DNA of 64,000 nucleotides from Mycolicibacterium sp. GF69 (GTDB lineage Bacteria > Actinomycetota > Actinomycetes > Mycobacteriales > Mycobacteriaceae): positions 1 through 64,000 of the forward strand of contig NZ_QMEW01000019.1 of the NCBI RefSeq assembly GCF_003284965.1, given 5' to 3'. The position numbers and the translations under genes were made by a program. How positions within the stretch are numbered: position 1 is the stretch's first letter; each line of letters opens with the position of its first letter. Under the pieces are notes generated by a model, which was not told the DNA's origin, made no database searches, and saw only the letters and a list, made by a program, of their open reading frames with translations. This document shows positions 7,895 to 17,076 of the stretch, piece by piece.

Positions 7895-8807
7895 GCGCGT
7901 CGGCTATCGAGACGAAAACCTGGTCCTAGGAGCACTCCTCACCACCGCCGCATTCTTCTGTGTTGCCATGGTCGGCACGCTGGCGAAGGTTTCGAGCCAG
8001 TACACCTCGACCGGCGTGTTGCTCCTGTTTCAGAACGCGATCTGCCTGTTGTTCATCCTGCCGGTCGTTGTGCGTGACGGGTGGACGTCGGTGCGGACGA
8101 ACAAGATCGGCTTGCACCTGCTGCGCGCAGCCACCGGAACTGGCTGTTGGTATGCGCTGTTCTTCGCGATCACGCAGATACCGCTCGCCAACGCCACGCT
8201 GCTGACCTATAGCGCACCATTGTGGATGCCGTTGATTGCGTGGGCGGTGACGCGTCAACGTGTCGCGGCGCCGACGTGGATGGGTGCGGGCGTCGGCTTT
8301 GCCGGCATAGTCCTCGTGCTGCAGCCTCAGGGGCACAGCTTCTCGGCGGGCGAATTGTCAGCGCTCGCAGGTGCTGCACTTCTAGCCATGGCCATGATGT
8401 CGGTACGTTGGCTAAGCGCCACCGAGCCGCCCGTCAGGATTTTGTTCTACTACTTTCTGCTCTCCACGGTGATGTCCGTTCCGATCGCCGCCGCCGACTG
8501 GCGACCGGTCACTTCTACCGGCTGGCCGTGGCTTCTGGGTCTCGGCTTGGCCCTATTGCTCTCCCAGGCGTTGATCGTGGCGGCCTATCGCCACGCGTCG
8601 GCGGAGAAACTCGGCCCCTTCATCTACACCGTCATAGTCTTCACAGCGATCATCGATTGGATCGTTTGGGACCATAGACCCACGTTGGCCACCTATCTCG
8701 GTATGGCACTGGTCATCGGAGGCGGCCTGTTCGCCATGGGGGCTAAATCCAAAGCGCTGCAGCAGGATAACGACGTAGGTTCCTTCCAGGAGCAACATCG
8801 GGCGTGA
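7884..8807 (+). CDS. EamA/DMT-superfamily transporter
   Basis: 307-residue membrane protein with ten predicted helices in two EamA repeats (about residues 15-145 and 155-285), the layout of drug/metabolite exporters of the DMT superfamily. It starts at GTG 7884, inside the last codons of the SDR gene. The second repeat shows the common pattern of a helix ending in YRHASAEKLGPF followed by short hydrophobic helices. The substrate cannot be read from sequence. Linkage to the SDR suggests export of a metabolite related to that enzyme, which is speculative. Confidence 0.88.
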   Translation: MNDERVGYRDENLVLGALLTTAAFFCVAMVGTLAKVSSQYTSTGVLLLFQNAICLLFILPVVVRDGWTSVRTNKIGLHLLRAATGTGCWYALFFAITQIPLANATLLTYSAPLWMPLIAWAVTRQRVAAPTWMGAGVGFAGIVLVLQPQGHSFSAGELSALAGAALLAMAMMSVRWLSATEPPVRILFYYFLLSTVMSVPIAAADWRPVTSTGWPWLLGLGLALLLSQALIVAAYRHASAEKLGPFIYTVIVFTAIIDWIVWDHRPTLATYLGMALVIGGGLFAMGAKSKALQQDNDVGSFQEQHRA

Positions 8808-8828
8808 GTCGCTACGGGCGGGAACCGG

Positions 8829-9515
8829 TCACCATCGGGCCGTCACCTTCTCCGCGATCTGCCTGGCAATCCTGACGGCTGAATCAGCCGGGTTGGCGCT
8901 GCACGTGTTGACGTCGATGACGACGTTGTTCTCCAGTGCCACCGCGTGTCCGCAAGCCCAGCCAGGTGCCGCAGCGTTCTGCTGAGTCGCCACGGTGCTG
9001 AGCACGCCGTCGGCATTGGTGATCGGCCCGACGACCCAGTGCGTTCCGCTCTGCAGATGGCTGTACTCGTGACAGGCCTGCCACTGCTGAGCGGAGGCGT
9101 CGAAGAAGGCGCCGGCCTTGTTCACAGTCGGGTACAACACGACCGCCTGCTTCGCGTAGTGCGCGAACTTGTCACCATCGTTGAGGCTCTGGTCGTAAGT
9201 GGCCCGAAAATCGCTGTTCGCGTAGACCGGTGCCTCGGCCGCGCCGTCGATCCCGAGGCATTCCTGCGGCTCCATGGTCGCGCTGTTGTCGGACATCGCG
9301 GTCTGAGTGCTCGTCACCGCCATGTTCGCTGCACCCATCGTGGCACTCACCTGTTCGGGGCTGAGTAGCAACTCGACCAGTTCGCGCTCGACAAGGGGAC
9401 GCGGAATCAACGAAGGCGTCGGCGTGGGAGTCACGGCGTTACCGATCGAACTGGCGCACCCTCCGGCCAGAACGCAGACCAGCGCGGCACCGAGTGCGGT
9501 CAATGGTTGGCGCAT
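8829..9515 (-). CDS. lipoprotein with PknH-like extracellular sensor domain
   Basis: 228-residue secreted protein. The N-terminus has a hydrophobic signal ending VLAGGC, a plausible lipobox, followed by a Pro/Thr-rich linker. The rest matches the PknH-like extracellular domain (PF14032) common in mycobacterial lipoproteins and kinases: LLSPEQVSATMGA near the domain start, then cysteines in PQECLG, WQACHEY, GWACGHA and VNTCSA that would form two disulfides. ATG at 9515 is chosen because GGGGAGG precedes it; the longer open frame upstream has no ribosome site. Ligand and role are unknown. Confidence 0.82.
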   Translation of the reverse strand: MRQPLTALGAALVCVLAGGCASSIGNAVTPTPTPSLIPRPLVERELVELLLSPEQVSATMGAANMAVTSTQTAMSDNSATMEPQECLGIDGAAEAPVYANSDFRATYDQSLNDGDKFAHYAKQAVVLYPTVNKAGAFFDASAQQWQACHEYSHLQSGTHWVVGPITNADGVLSTVATQQNAAAPGWACGHAVALENNVVIDVNTCSANPADSAVRIARQIAEKVTARW

Positions 9516-9628
9516 TGTTCCTCCCCGTTGCGGTTCACTCCAACCAGCGAGCGATGTTCCCATGCATCGCGGCGCGTGAGCTAATCCTGCAGCAGAGCCG
9601 TCGTCGATGACGCGAAGTTGGGCGGTGT

Positions 9629-9662
9629 TTCTGATAACGAAGAACGGTGCTTCTGGTAACGA
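9629..9662. repeat. direct repeat TTCTG(A/G)TAACGA, 22-bp period
   Basis: Two 12-bp copies (9629-9640 and 9651-9662) differ at one base and start exactly 22 bp apart, two helical turns. They lie about 115-150 bp upstream of the lipoprotein start in the 267-bp gap that otherwise holds no gene. The arrangement suits a regulator binding tandem half-sites on one face of DNA. Confidence 0.4.
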
Positions 9663-9782
9663 TTGGTGCGCCCACGACCCGAGGCCGCTGCAGAGACAGC
9701 TTGCAAACGTCGGTCGTACGCGCACATCGCGTTCCGGGGCCGTTGCTAGTCAAGAGGATTCAGCACTCGCTCGGCCGATGAC

Positions 9783-10127
9783 TCAATCCGAGGACTTTTC
9801 GGTGTCCTCGGCGTCGTCGGAGTCGTCCGAATTGTCGCTGGTGTCCTCGGCATCGTCGGACTCGTCCGACTTATCGTCGGTGTCCTCGGCGTCGTCGGCG
9901 TCGTCCGAGTCAGAAGCCCCGTCGTCGGCCGGCTCCTCGGAGTCGTCTGACCGGGGAGATTCATCGAGCTTGTCCGCGAATTTCGTCAACGCCCGCGCAA
10001 GCTGCCGCGCCTCGTGCGGCTCGAGCGAGTCGCCGAACAACAACTCGCCGTCGTCGTTGGCGCGTTCGAGGTAGACCCTGTTCTCCTTGGCCGCGACGTT
10101 CCACTGGCCGGATTCCTGCTCTGCCAT
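9783..10127 (-). CDS. small cytosolic protein with acidic Asp/Ser repeat tail
   Basis: 114 residues with no signal peptide or membrane helix. Residues 1-55 form a compact conserved-looking domain (WNVAAKENRVYLERA, then SLEPHEARQLARALTKFADKL), reminiscent of small mycobacterial hypothetical proteins. Residues 56-114 are almost purely Asp, Ser, Glu and Ala, built from 13-residue units ending DDAEDT that are encoded by 39-bp tandem repeats. ATG at 10127 follows a GGAAGG ribosome site. The tail is likely disordered and highly charged. Function is unknown; nucleic-acid mimicry or a flexible charged spacer are only guesses. Confidence 0.75.
   Translation of the reverse strand: MAEQESGQWNVAAKENRVYLERANDDGELLFGDSLEPHEARQLARALTKFADKLDESPRSDDSEEPADDGASDSDDADDAEDTDDKSDESDDAEDTSDNSDDSDDAEDTEKSSD
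9802..9918. repeat. 39-bp tandem repeat, three copies
   Basis: Copies at 9802-9840, 9841-9879 and 9880-9918, each opening GTGTCCTCGG. The third diverges toward its end. The period is a multiple of three, so changes in copy number keep the reading frame of the acidic protein on the minus strand. Replication slippage could vary tail length between strains. Confidence 0.85.
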
Positions 10128-10319
10128 CGTTGTCGCCTTCCGACTATGGACGATTTCGCGGGACACTTTCCGCTCTTATACCCACGCTCATGCGCCGTCA
10201 CGCAAAAATCGGCCCATCACCGCACGGTGGCGTGCGATCGGCCAGATCACCCGCGGATCCGCAGTAGATTCGCCGAATGCCGAAGACGACGGCACCTCGC
10301 TGGCGTTCGGGGGTCCGCA

Positions 10320-11816
10320 GTGGCTGCTGAAGTAGCCGTCATCGGTGCGGGTCCGGGCGGGCTCGTCGCCGCGCGCTGGCTGCTCGCCCAGGGGATGGAA
10401 CCGACGATTTACGAGCGCGGGACGAGCCTCGGCGGCCAATGGACCGGCGAACCGGGCCGCAGCGGCGTCTGGCCGGCCATGCACACGAACACCAGCCGGG
10501 TCCTGACCGCTTTCAGCGATCTCGATCCCGGCCCCGGCGCCGTCTTTCCCGCCAACCACGAGATCCTTCGCTACCTCCACCGGTATGCCGAGATGTTCGA
10601 TCTGCCAGGACGAATCCGGTTCGCCGCTCCCGTGACGAGCATCCGGCGCGGCGATGGACATTGGCTCGTTGACAGCGCGGGCACGCAAGAGAAGTACGCG
10701 CGCGTCGTCGTGGCCACCGGACGATTCCAGTCGCCCCTGATTCCACCGATAGCCGGGTTGGACACCTTCGCCGGCCCCGCCGGGGCGGTACCGACCTTCG
10801 ACTACCGCGATCCAGCTACCTACTGCGGTAAGCGTGTCCTGGTGGCGGGTTGCGCCGTCAGCGCTCTGGAGATCGCCGCCGAACTGGCTCAGCGCGGCGC
10901 CGCCCGCGTCGTCCTCACCCAGCGCCGCCAGCGCTACGTGCTACCCAAGTTCGCCGGCGGCGTCCCTTCCGACCACCGGGTCTTCACCCGGTACGGGGCG
11001 TTGGCGAACGAAACACTGCCGGTCGCCGAGGTCGACCGCCAGCTCAAGGAGATCGTGCTCGAGGCGGGCGGAAGCCCGCAGCAGTACGGGGCGCCGGCAC
11101 CCGATCCGTCGCTTCTGGCCGCCGGTGTCACGCTGAGCCAGCACTACCTGCCGCTGGTGGCCGAGGGCAGGGTCGAAGTGCGACCATGGCTGGAAGCGGT
11201 GACGGGCGCGACGGTGACATTCGCCGACGGACGCGCCGAGCAGTTCGACGGAATTCTCTTCGGGACCGGCTTCGAGCAGTCGATGCCGTTCCTGGACAAC
11301 GAGATCCGTGTGACTCTGGGTATGGACGCCGTCCATCTCGACACCGATCGGCACACCTTCCACCCCGACCTGCCCGGCCTGGCGTTCGTGGGGATGTGGG
11401 ACCAGTCCGGCGGGTATTTCGTGCCGCTCGAACTGCAAGCCCGCTGGATCGCCTACACCTGGGGCGGACTCATCGCGCCGCCCAGCGATGTCGACCATCG
11501 CCGGGCGATAGCGGCCTACCGCTCTCGTCGCGGCATGCCGCAGAAGACACGAATGAATCTGGCCGTGATCACCTTCGCGCGGGCCGCTGGTGTCGAACCG
11601 ACGGTCGGAAACTGGCCGGAGTTGCACCGCGCCCTGCTGTTCGGGCCGCTCGCGCCGAGCGGCTTCCGCCTCGAGGGACCTGACGCGCTGCCCGACGCGC
11701 CGGCACGGTTCGCCCGCGACGTCGCCGCGTTCGGGGCGATCGCCTCGCCGGCTTTCTCTGATCGCGAACGCTCGTACTGCGCACTGCTCGGCGCCGAGTA
11801 CGCCCAGCTCGCGTAG
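10320..11816 (+). CDS. flavin-containing monooxygenase
   Basis: 498-residue two-dinucleotide-fold flavoprotein of the FMO/Baeyer-Villiger group. The FAD loop is GAGPGGLVAARWLL near residue 9. A second GxGxxG-like loop around GCAVSALEIA serves NADPH. A FATGFEQ-like ATG motif near FGTGFEQSMPFL marks the junction before the last FAD strand. GTG at 10320 is chosen because it places the FAD loop at the usual distance from the N-terminus; the open frame upstream runs antisense to the acidic-protein gene. The FxGxxxHxxxY motif between the folds is not obvious, so it may be a divergent N-hydroxylase or FMO. Substrate unknown. Confidence 0.85.
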   Translation: MAAEVAVIGAGPGGLVAARWLLAQGMEPTIYERGTSLGGQWTGEPGRSGVWPAMHTNTSRVLTAFSDLDPGPGAVFPANHEILRYLHRYAEMFDLPGRIRFAAPVTSIRRGDGHWLVDSAGTQEKYARVVVATGRFQSPLIPPIAGLDTFAGPAGAVPTFDYRDPATYCGKRVLVAGCAVSALEIAAELAQRGAARVVLTQRRQRYVLPKFAGGVPSDHRVFTRYGALANETLPVAEVDRQLKEIVLEAGGSPQQYGAPAPDPSLLAAGVTLSQHYLPLVAEGRVEVRPWLEAVTGATVTFADGRAEQFDGILFGTGFEQSMPFLDNEIRVTLGMDAVHLDTDRHTFHPDLPGLAFVGMWDQSGGYFVPLELQARWIAYTWGGLIAPPSDVDHRRAIAAYRSRRGMPQKTRMNLAVITFARAAGVEPTVGNWPELHRALLFGPLAPSGFRLEGPDALPDAPARFARDVAAFGAIASPAFSDRERSYCALLGAEYAQLA

Positions 11817-11860
11817 TACTACTCAAACCGACCGCCCGCGCGGCCGGGCATCCTGAACCC

Positions 11861-13150
11861 ATGCCGCTCACCAAGCCCCTCTCCGGCGCCGAGGATGTGG
11901 CCGCAGGCACCCGGCCGGACCGCGACCGCGCCATCGACGTCGCCCGACTGGCCGCGCTCGTCGTCGTCATGTTCGGCCATTGCGCGCTGCTGCTGGCGAC
12001 CATCGACAGCGGCGGCGTCCGGATCGGCAACATCCTCGGTGAGATCCCCGCCCTCGCGGCTGTGACCTGGGTCGTTCAGGTCATGCCGCTGTTCTTTTTC
12101 GCCGGCGGGGCAGCCGGCGCATACGGCTGGCACGCGGGCAAGTCATGGGGCACCTGGCTGTTCACCCGCGCGCAGCGACTGTGCCGCCCGGTCTTCTGGT
12201 ACCTCGCGGCGTGGGCCGTCGGACTTCTCGCGGTGCGCCTGACGCTCGGCGTGGAATCGGCGGCGGACCTGGGCCGCGAATCCGTCGCGCTGCTGTGGTT
12301 CCTCGGCGTGTACCTCGTCGTACTCGCGTTCGTCCCCGCCATGACCCGGCTGTCGAAAGGCCGGCACGTCGCGGCGATCGTCGGCGGCCTGCTGACCGGC
12401 GCCGCGGCCGTCGACGCGATCCGGATCTGGGCCGGAACCCCGACGGCGGGTGTCGCAAACTTCGTCATCGTCTGGCTGATCCCAGTTGTGTTCGGTGTCG
12501 CTTATGCGCGCCGGTTGATCGGCCCACGGACGGCTCTCCTGGTGGCCGCCGCTGCGTTCATCGCGCAGACGGTGCTGGCGATCGCCGGACCCTACGAGGT
12601 CTCCCTCGTCGTCACCGGCGCGGAGCAGTTGTCGAACGTCTCACCGCCCACGCTGCTTCTCGCGCTGCACTGCACCGCGATGTCGGGCGCCTTCATCGCG
12701 TGTGCCTCAGCGATCCAGCGGTGGGCTCAGCGACCGCGGGTCTGGTACGTCGTGGCGGTCGGCAACGGGGGAGCGATGACGCTGTACCTGTGGCACATCG
12801 TGGCGATCGCGATCGCGGCATTCTCCTTGCATGCGGTCGGCCTGGACGCGTATGACGTTGACGCACCGTACTTCTGGGCCCTACTCGCGCTACGGACGGT
12901 CGTGTTCGCCGTCGTCATGTTCGCGATGTTCCGCCTGCTCTCACCGCTCGAACATCGCCCACTGCCCTGGTGGGACGCCCCCGTGGTAGCCACGGGTGCT
13001 CGTTCGGCCGCCGCCGGTGTGCTGATCGTGTTGGCGGGCGTGGCGATGGTCCTGCTGGCCAAGAACGGCATGACCGGAACGCTGGGATGGACGATGCTGG
13101 GGTGCTTCACCGTGTCGGTTGCGACGGCGCGGGCCATGGCACGGGCTTAG
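11861..13150 (+). CDS. acyltransferase-3 family membrane protein
   Basis: 429-residue protein with about ten membrane helices, of the acyltransferase 3 (OafA/YrhL-like) family. The N-terminus has the family opening [20 protein letters not shown], including the conserved Arg and the His at the end of helix 1 needed for O-acyl transfer. Such enzymes add acetyl or succinyl groups to sugars, glycolipids or peptidoglycan. It begins 44 bp after the monooxygenase gene on the same strand, so the two may be co-transcribed. Its 3' end overlaps the convergent second mmpL gene by 44 bp. Confidence 0.85.
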   Translation: MPLTKPLSGAEDVAAGTRPDRDRAIDVARLAALVVVMFGHCALLLATIDSGGVRIGNILGEIPALAAVTWVVQVMPLFFFAGGAAGAYGWHAGKSWGTWLFTRAQRLCRPVFWYLAAWAVGLLAVRLTLGVESAADLGRESVALLWFLGVYLVVLAFVPAMTRLSKGRHVAAIVGGLLTGAAAVDAIRIWAGTPTAGVANFVIVWLIPVVFGVAYARRLIGPRTALLVAAAAFIAQTVLAIAGPYEVSLVVTGAEQLSNVSPPTLLLALHCTAMSGAFIACASAIQRWAQRPRVWYVVAVGNGGAMTLYLWHIVAIAIAAFSLHAVGLDAYDVDAPYFWALLALRTVVFAVVMFAMFRLLSPLEHRPLPWWDAPVVATGARSAAAGVLIVLAGVAMVLLAKNGMTGTLGWTMLGCFTVSVATARAMARA

Positions 13151-15974
13151 GCCGTGGCCGCACCCTTTGCGGCCACCAGAACCACTTACCCATGAGCGCC
13201 GCGATGGACGGCGTCATGAACGCGCGGATCACCAGCGTGTCGAACAGCAGGCCCATGCCGATCGTCGTGCCCATCTGCGCTACGACGGTCAACTCACTGA
13301 CCACCATCGAGATCATCGTGAACGCGAACACCAGGCCAGCCGCGGTGACCACCGAACCACTGCCGCCCATGGCGCGGATGATCCCGGTGTTGACACCGGC
13401 GTGGATCTCCTCTTTCAGACGCGCCACCAGCAGCAGGTTGTAGTCCGCGCCGACCGCCAACAAGATGATCACCGCCATGGCCATCACCATGAACTGCAGT
13501 TCGATGCCGAGGATGTGCTGCCACACCAGGATCGAGAGGCCGAACGAGGCGCCCAGTGACAACACCACGGTGCCCACGATGACCGCGGCCGCGATGAGGC
13601 TGCGCGTGATGATCAGCATGATCGTGAAGATCAGCGCCAGCGCGAGGATGCCCGCGATCATCAGGTCGTAATTGTTGCCCTCCTGCATGTCCTTGAACGC
13701 CGCAGCGGTTCCGCCGACGTAGATCGTGGACCCTTCCAGGGGAGTGCCCTTGATGGCTTCCTTGGCGGCCTGTTTGATGGCGTCGATACGCTCGATGCCG
13801 TCGGCGCTGAGCGGATCGCCCTCGTGTTGGACGATCATCCGCACCGCTTGGCCGTTGGGCGAGATGAAATTCTCCATCCCGCGTTTGAACTCCTCGTTGT
13901 CGAAGATCTCCGGCGGCAGATAGAACGTGTCGTCGTTCCACGAGTCGTTGAACGCGTCGCCCATCGCGGACTGGTTCTCGCTCAACGCGGCCTGCTGATC
14001 CTGTAGGCCGCCCTGCGAGGCGTGCATCGTCAACATCATGGTGCGCATGGTCTTCATCGACTCGATCTGCTCGGGCATCAGCGCCAGCAGTTGCGGCATC
14101 AGCGCGTCGAGCCGCTCCAGGTCCGGGATCAGGTCCTGGACGTTGTCGGTCAGCAGGTTCGTGCCGTCGATGACGTCGAAGATCGACCGCATCGACGCGC
14201 AGACCGGGATGTTGAAGCAGTGCGGTTCCCAGTAGAAGTAGTTGCGGATCGGGCGCAGGAAGTCGTCGAGATTGGCGATGTGATCCCGTAATTCGGCGGT
14301 GTCGGCGGCCATGGTCTTGGTCTTCTCGACCATGCTGTGCGTCGTGGCGTTCATCTCGCCCATCAGCGCCATCATCCGGGTCATCGTGTCGATGTTCGTC
14401 TGCATCGAATCGGCCTGCACCAGCATGTCGGCCATGCGGTCCTGGGTGTACTTGCGGTTCAGGTCCTGACCGACGCCGCCGAGGCTCATCTGCGCCGGGA
14501 TCGTGCTGAATTCAATGGGTTTACCGTTGGGGCGTGTGATGGCCTGGACCCGGGAGATGCCTGGCACCCGGAAAACCGCCTTCGCGATCTTGTCGATCAC
14601 GAGGAAGTCCGCCGAATTGCGAAGGTCGTGGTCGCTCTCGATGAGCAGCAGTTCGGGGTTCATCGTGGCGGGGGAGAAGTGGCGTTCGGCCGCGGCGAAA
14701 CCCTGGTTGGCGGGCAGGTCGGCGGGCAGGTAGAGACGGTCGTTGTAGTTCGGCTGGTAACCGGGCAGGGTCAGCAGACCGACGAGTGACAGCGCGACCG
14801 TCGCGAGCAGTACCGGTCCCGGCCAGCGGACGATGACCGCACCGATCTTGCGCCAGCCGCGAATACGCATGGCACGCTTGGGTTCCAGCAGCCCGAACCG
14901 GCTCGCGATGGTGATGATCGCCGGTCCCAGCGTCAACGCGACGAACACCGCGGTGGTCATCCCGACCGCGAGCGGGATACCCAGCGACTGGAAGTACGGC
15001 AGGCGGGTGAACGACAGGCAGAACGTCGCACCGGCGATCGTCATACCAGAGCCCAGCACGACGTGCGCGGTGCCGTGGAACATGGTGTAGAAGGCCGACT
15101 CCCGGTCTTCTCCCGCCGTGCGGGCCTCCTGATATCGGCCGATCAGGAAGATCGCGTAGTCCGTCGACGCGGCGATCGCGAGCGTGACCAGAAGGTTGGT
15201 CGCGAACGTCGACAGCCCGATCAGCTCGTGGTAGCCCAGAAATGCCACCACGCCGCGGGTGGCCGCCAGCGCCAAAAAGACCATGACCAGCGTGATGAGC
15301 ATGGTCCCGATCGACCGGTAGACCAGCAGCAGCATCGTGATGATGACGGCGAACGTGACGTACTCGATGATCCGTATGCTGCGGTCGCTGGCGATCTGCT
15401 GGTCGGCAACCAACGCCGACCCGCCGGTCACGAAGACCTTCACGCCGGGCGGGGGAGGTAGGCCGTCGACGATCTGCTGGACGGCTTCCACCGATTCGTT
15501 GGACAGCGCCTCGCCCATGTTGCCGGCCAGATAGGCCTGTACGTACACGGCCTTACCGTCGGCGCTCACGGCCGCGGCCTCGGTGAGCGGGTCGCCCCAG
15601 AAGTCCTGCACGTGCTCGACGTGCTTGTCGTCTGCCTCGAGCCGGTCGACCAGTTCGGTGTAGAAGCGCCGCGCATCGCCACCCAGTGGTTCGTCGCCCT
15701 CGAGGACGATCATCGCCGCGCTGTCGGACTTGAACTCCTCGAAGACCTCGCCGACGCGCTTCATCGCGATGACCGACGGCGCGTCGTGGGGACTCATGGA
15801 GACCGAGCGCATCTGGCCGACGACCTCGAGCTGCGGCACGGTGACGTTGAGCAACGCGATCAGCGCGATCCAGGCGACGATGATCGGAAGGGCCAACCGT
15901 CGGATCCATTTGGCCAGCGGGGACCGGCGGGACTGTTCGGCCTGCTCGGGCGGTCGTACGGTCGGAGTGCTCAC
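13107..15974 (-). CDS. MmpL4/5-type RND transporter (second copy)
   Basis: 955-residue RND transporter with twelve helices, two periplasmic porter domains and a long extra coiled-coil segment (about residues 490-690) rich in Met and Gln. That segment contains [12 protein letters not shown], characteristic of MmpL4/MmpL5. The proton-relay Asp-Tyr pairs are present, in STDYAIF near residue 272 and GADYNLL at residues 844-845. It is closely similar along its whole length to the mmpL at 17073, so the two are paralogues. GTG at 15974 follows GAGGTG. It lacks its own mmpS and is separated from the upstream mmpS-mmpL-DUF732-DUF5078 chain by 305 bp, so it may have its own promoter. Likely exports lipids or siderophores. 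Confidence 0.92.
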   Translation of the reverse strand: MSTPTVRPPEQAEQSRRSPLAKWIRRLALPIIVAWIALIALLNVTVPQLEVVGQMRSVSMSPHDAPSVIAMKRVGEVFEEFKSDSAAMIVLEGDEPLGGDARRFYTELVDRLEADDKHVEHVQDFWGDPLTEAAAVSADGKAVYVQAYLAGNMGEALSNESVEAVQQIVDGLPPPPGVKVFVTGGSALVADQQIASDRSIRIIEYVTFAVIITMLLLVYRSIGTMLITLVMVFLALAATRGVVAFLGYHELIGLSTFATNLLVTLAIAASTDYAIFLIGRYQEARTAGEDRESAFYTMFHGTAHVVLGSGMTIAGATFCLSFTRLPYFQSLGIPLAVGMTTAVFVALTLGPAIITIASRFGLLEPKRAMRIRGWRKIGAVIVRWPGPVLLATVALSLVGLLTLPGYQPNYNDRLYLPADLPANQGFAAAERHFSPATMNPELLLIESDHDLRNSADFLVIDKIAKAVFRVPGISRVQAITRPNGKPIEFSTIPAQMSLGGVGQDLNRKYTQDRMADMLVQADSMQTNIDTMTRMMALMGEMNATTHSMVEKTKTMAADTAELRDHIANLDDFLRPIRNYFYWEPHCFNIPVCASMRSIFDVIDGTNLLTDNVQDLIPDLERLDALMPQLLALMPEQIESMKTMRTMMLTMHASQGGLQDQQAALSENQSAMGDAFNDSWNDDTFYLPPEIFDNEEFKRGMENFISPNGQAVRMIVQHEGDPLSADGIERIDAIKQAAKEAIKGTPLEGSTIYVGGTAAAFKDMQEGNNYDLMIAGILALALIFTIMLIITRSLIAAAVIVGTVVLSLGASFGLSILVWQHILGIELQFMVMAMAVIILLAVGADYNLLLVARLKEEIHAGVNTGIIRAMGGSGSVVTAAGLVFAFTMISMVVSELTVVAQMGTTIGMGLLFDTLVIRAFMTPSIAALMGKWFWWPQRVRPRPKPVPWPAPSQPTR

Positions 15975-16103
15975 CAGGACGTCACCTCGGCGAAGCTCCT
16001 CCCTAGGTGGTGGGGACCGCAGGTTGTTAGGACCGCCTTAGTTCCTACCAGATGAGGCGCTCCGAAAGATAGTCGTATCCGGCCCGCCAGCGAACTGCGC
16101 AGC

Positions 16104-16115
16104 TTGGTTAACCAA
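16104..16115. promoter_or_regulatory. palindrome TTGGTTAACCAA upstream of second mmpL
   Basis: Perfect 12-bp palindrome about 130 bp upstream of the second mmpL start. The GGTTAAC core recurs upstream of mmpS (20510-20516), so both transcription units of the export locus carry the same core. Possible regulator site; the protein is unknown. Confidence 0.4.
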
Positions 16116-16210
16116 TCCCGTCTTCGCATGGGCGCCGGGCCGGTGCCGACCAGCCGGACGCCACGGCCCGCACATGCGCGATGCGTGTCCTCGGCGCGCG
16201 CACCGGTGCC

Positions 16211-16225
16211 CGCGGCAAAGCCGCG
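16211..16225 (-). terminator. GC hairpin downstream of the DUF5078 gene
   Basis: Stem CGCGGC/GCCGCG with a 3-nt loop lies 55 bp beyond the DUF5078 stop on the minus strand. There is no T-run, as is usual for mycobacterial terminators. It may separate the first mmp unit from the second mmpL. Confidence 0.4.
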
Positions 16226-16279
16226 ACCGCGCCGGGCACGGACCAGGCGGCAGGGCGCCCTAGCTGTCGCCGGTGCGGC

Positions 16280-16750
16280 TTACCAGTTCCAGACTTCGGG
16301 CTGGCTCGGCGGGTAGTTCATGCACACGTCGGTGGCGTGCGCGACGACACCCTTGTTGTTGAAGAACAGCTTGGCCCAGTTGCCCCAGCGGGTGGCCATC
16401 TGCTCGTAGTAGACGTTCGTCGCGGTGTTCTCCGAGTACTGCCGGCGGCCGGCGTAGTCCAGCGAGAAGAACCAGTAGATCCGGTCGCGGGCACCCTTCT
16501 GCACGTCGAGGGGCCGGTTCTTGTAGTCGATCATGTACCGCTCGTAGTAGAACGGGTCCTCATCGCGAACGGCGGCCATGTACTGGTCGACCGTGCAGGT
16601 GGTCCTCATGATCCGGTTCGGGATCGGGTAGTCGTCGGTGGCATCCGCAGCCGCGGCTCCCGGGAAGATCATCGCCGCGCAGCCGAAGGTTGCCAGCGTG
16701 ATGGTCGCCTTACGAAACACTTTTCGGCTCCTCGATATCGCGGTGGTCAT
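16280..16750 (-). CDS. secreted DUF5078 protein, Rv0455c-like
   Basis: 156-residue exported protein: a signal peptide (residues about 1-36, ending AAAADA), then a small domain with two cysteines (in RTTCTVD and TDVCMN) that could form one disulfide. Features DDYPIPNRIM, FYYERYMIDY, FFNNKGVVA and a C-terminal VWNW match what I recall of DUF5078 and of Rv0455c, a periplasmic protein reported to be needed for siderophore secretion with MmpL4/5. ATG at 16750 overlaps the DUF732 stop (ATGA). Being coupled to an MmpS-MmpL pair supports a role as a periplasmic partner of that transporter. The Rv0455c relationship is from memory. Confidence 0.8.
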   Translation of the reverse strand: MTTAISRSRKVFRKATITLATFGCAAMIFPGAAAADATDDYPIPNRIMRTTCTVDQYMAAVRDEDPFYYERYMIDYKNRPLDVQKGARDRIYWFFSLDYAGRRQYSENTATNVYYEQMATRWGNWAKLFFNNKGVVAHATDVCMNYPPSQPEVWNW

Positions 16751-17076
16751 CGGGCCTGGTCCAGGATGTGGAGCTGATCGGGGCAGTAGAAGCGCAACGC
16801 CCCGGCGAGGAACTTCCACGCCTGATCCGTACTGTTCTGACCGCGTGCCAACTGGTTCTGTACGAACTGGGCCGACGCGAAGGCATCCCGGTCCAGCCCC
16901 TTGTGCAGCCGCTTACAGGTGATCTTGCCGATCCACGCGTTGTAGTCCTTCTGGCCATAGATGCCATAGGTATGCAACTCGTTGGTGAAGTCGGTGTCGA
17001 TGTCCTGCGCCTGGGCGGGCGCCGCCAACACCAGCGCCGCCGCGGCGGTCGCTACTCCGGCGATCAGTCGTTTCAT
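16747..17076 (-). CDS. secreted DUF732 protein
   Basis: 109 residues: a clean signal peptide ([23 protein letters not shown]) then a DUF732 domain (PF05305), recognisable from the [10 protein letters not shown] opening and the two cysteines in ITCKRLH and LRFYCPDQ that bracket a small helical domain. DUF732 proteins are abundant, secreted and mostly uncharacterised in mycobacteria. ATG at 17076 overlaps the mmpL stop and its own stop overlaps the DUF5078 start, so it is translated as part of the mmpS-mmpL chain. A role as accessory to the transporter is inferred from this coupling only. Confidence 0.88.
   Translation of the reverse strand: MKRLIAGVATAAAALVLAAPAQAQDIDTDFTNELHTYGIYGQKDYNAWIGKITCKRLHKGLDRDAFASAQFVQNQLARGQNSTDQAWKFLAGALRFYCPDQLHILDQAR

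Larger units (their letters stand above)
15975..16279. other. 305-bp gene-free gap upstream of the second mmpL
   Basis: No credible coding frame was found. The gap holds a 12-bp palindrome TTGGTTAACCAA at 16104-16115 and a hairpin CGCGGC-AAA-GCCGCG at 16211-16225, described separately. It is the only break in an otherwise tightly packed minus-strand export locus. Confidence 0.7.

Noticed and set aside
9802..9918. CRISPR-like spaced repeats
   Set aside because: The 39-bp units are contiguous without spacers and encode an in-frame acidic tail. No cas genes are present.
9607..10074. 155-codon plus-strand frame rich in Ser opposite the acidic protein
   Set aside because: Its Ser-rich sequence is the mirror of the GTC/GAC repeat; the minus strand has the ribosome site and a conserved-looking domain.
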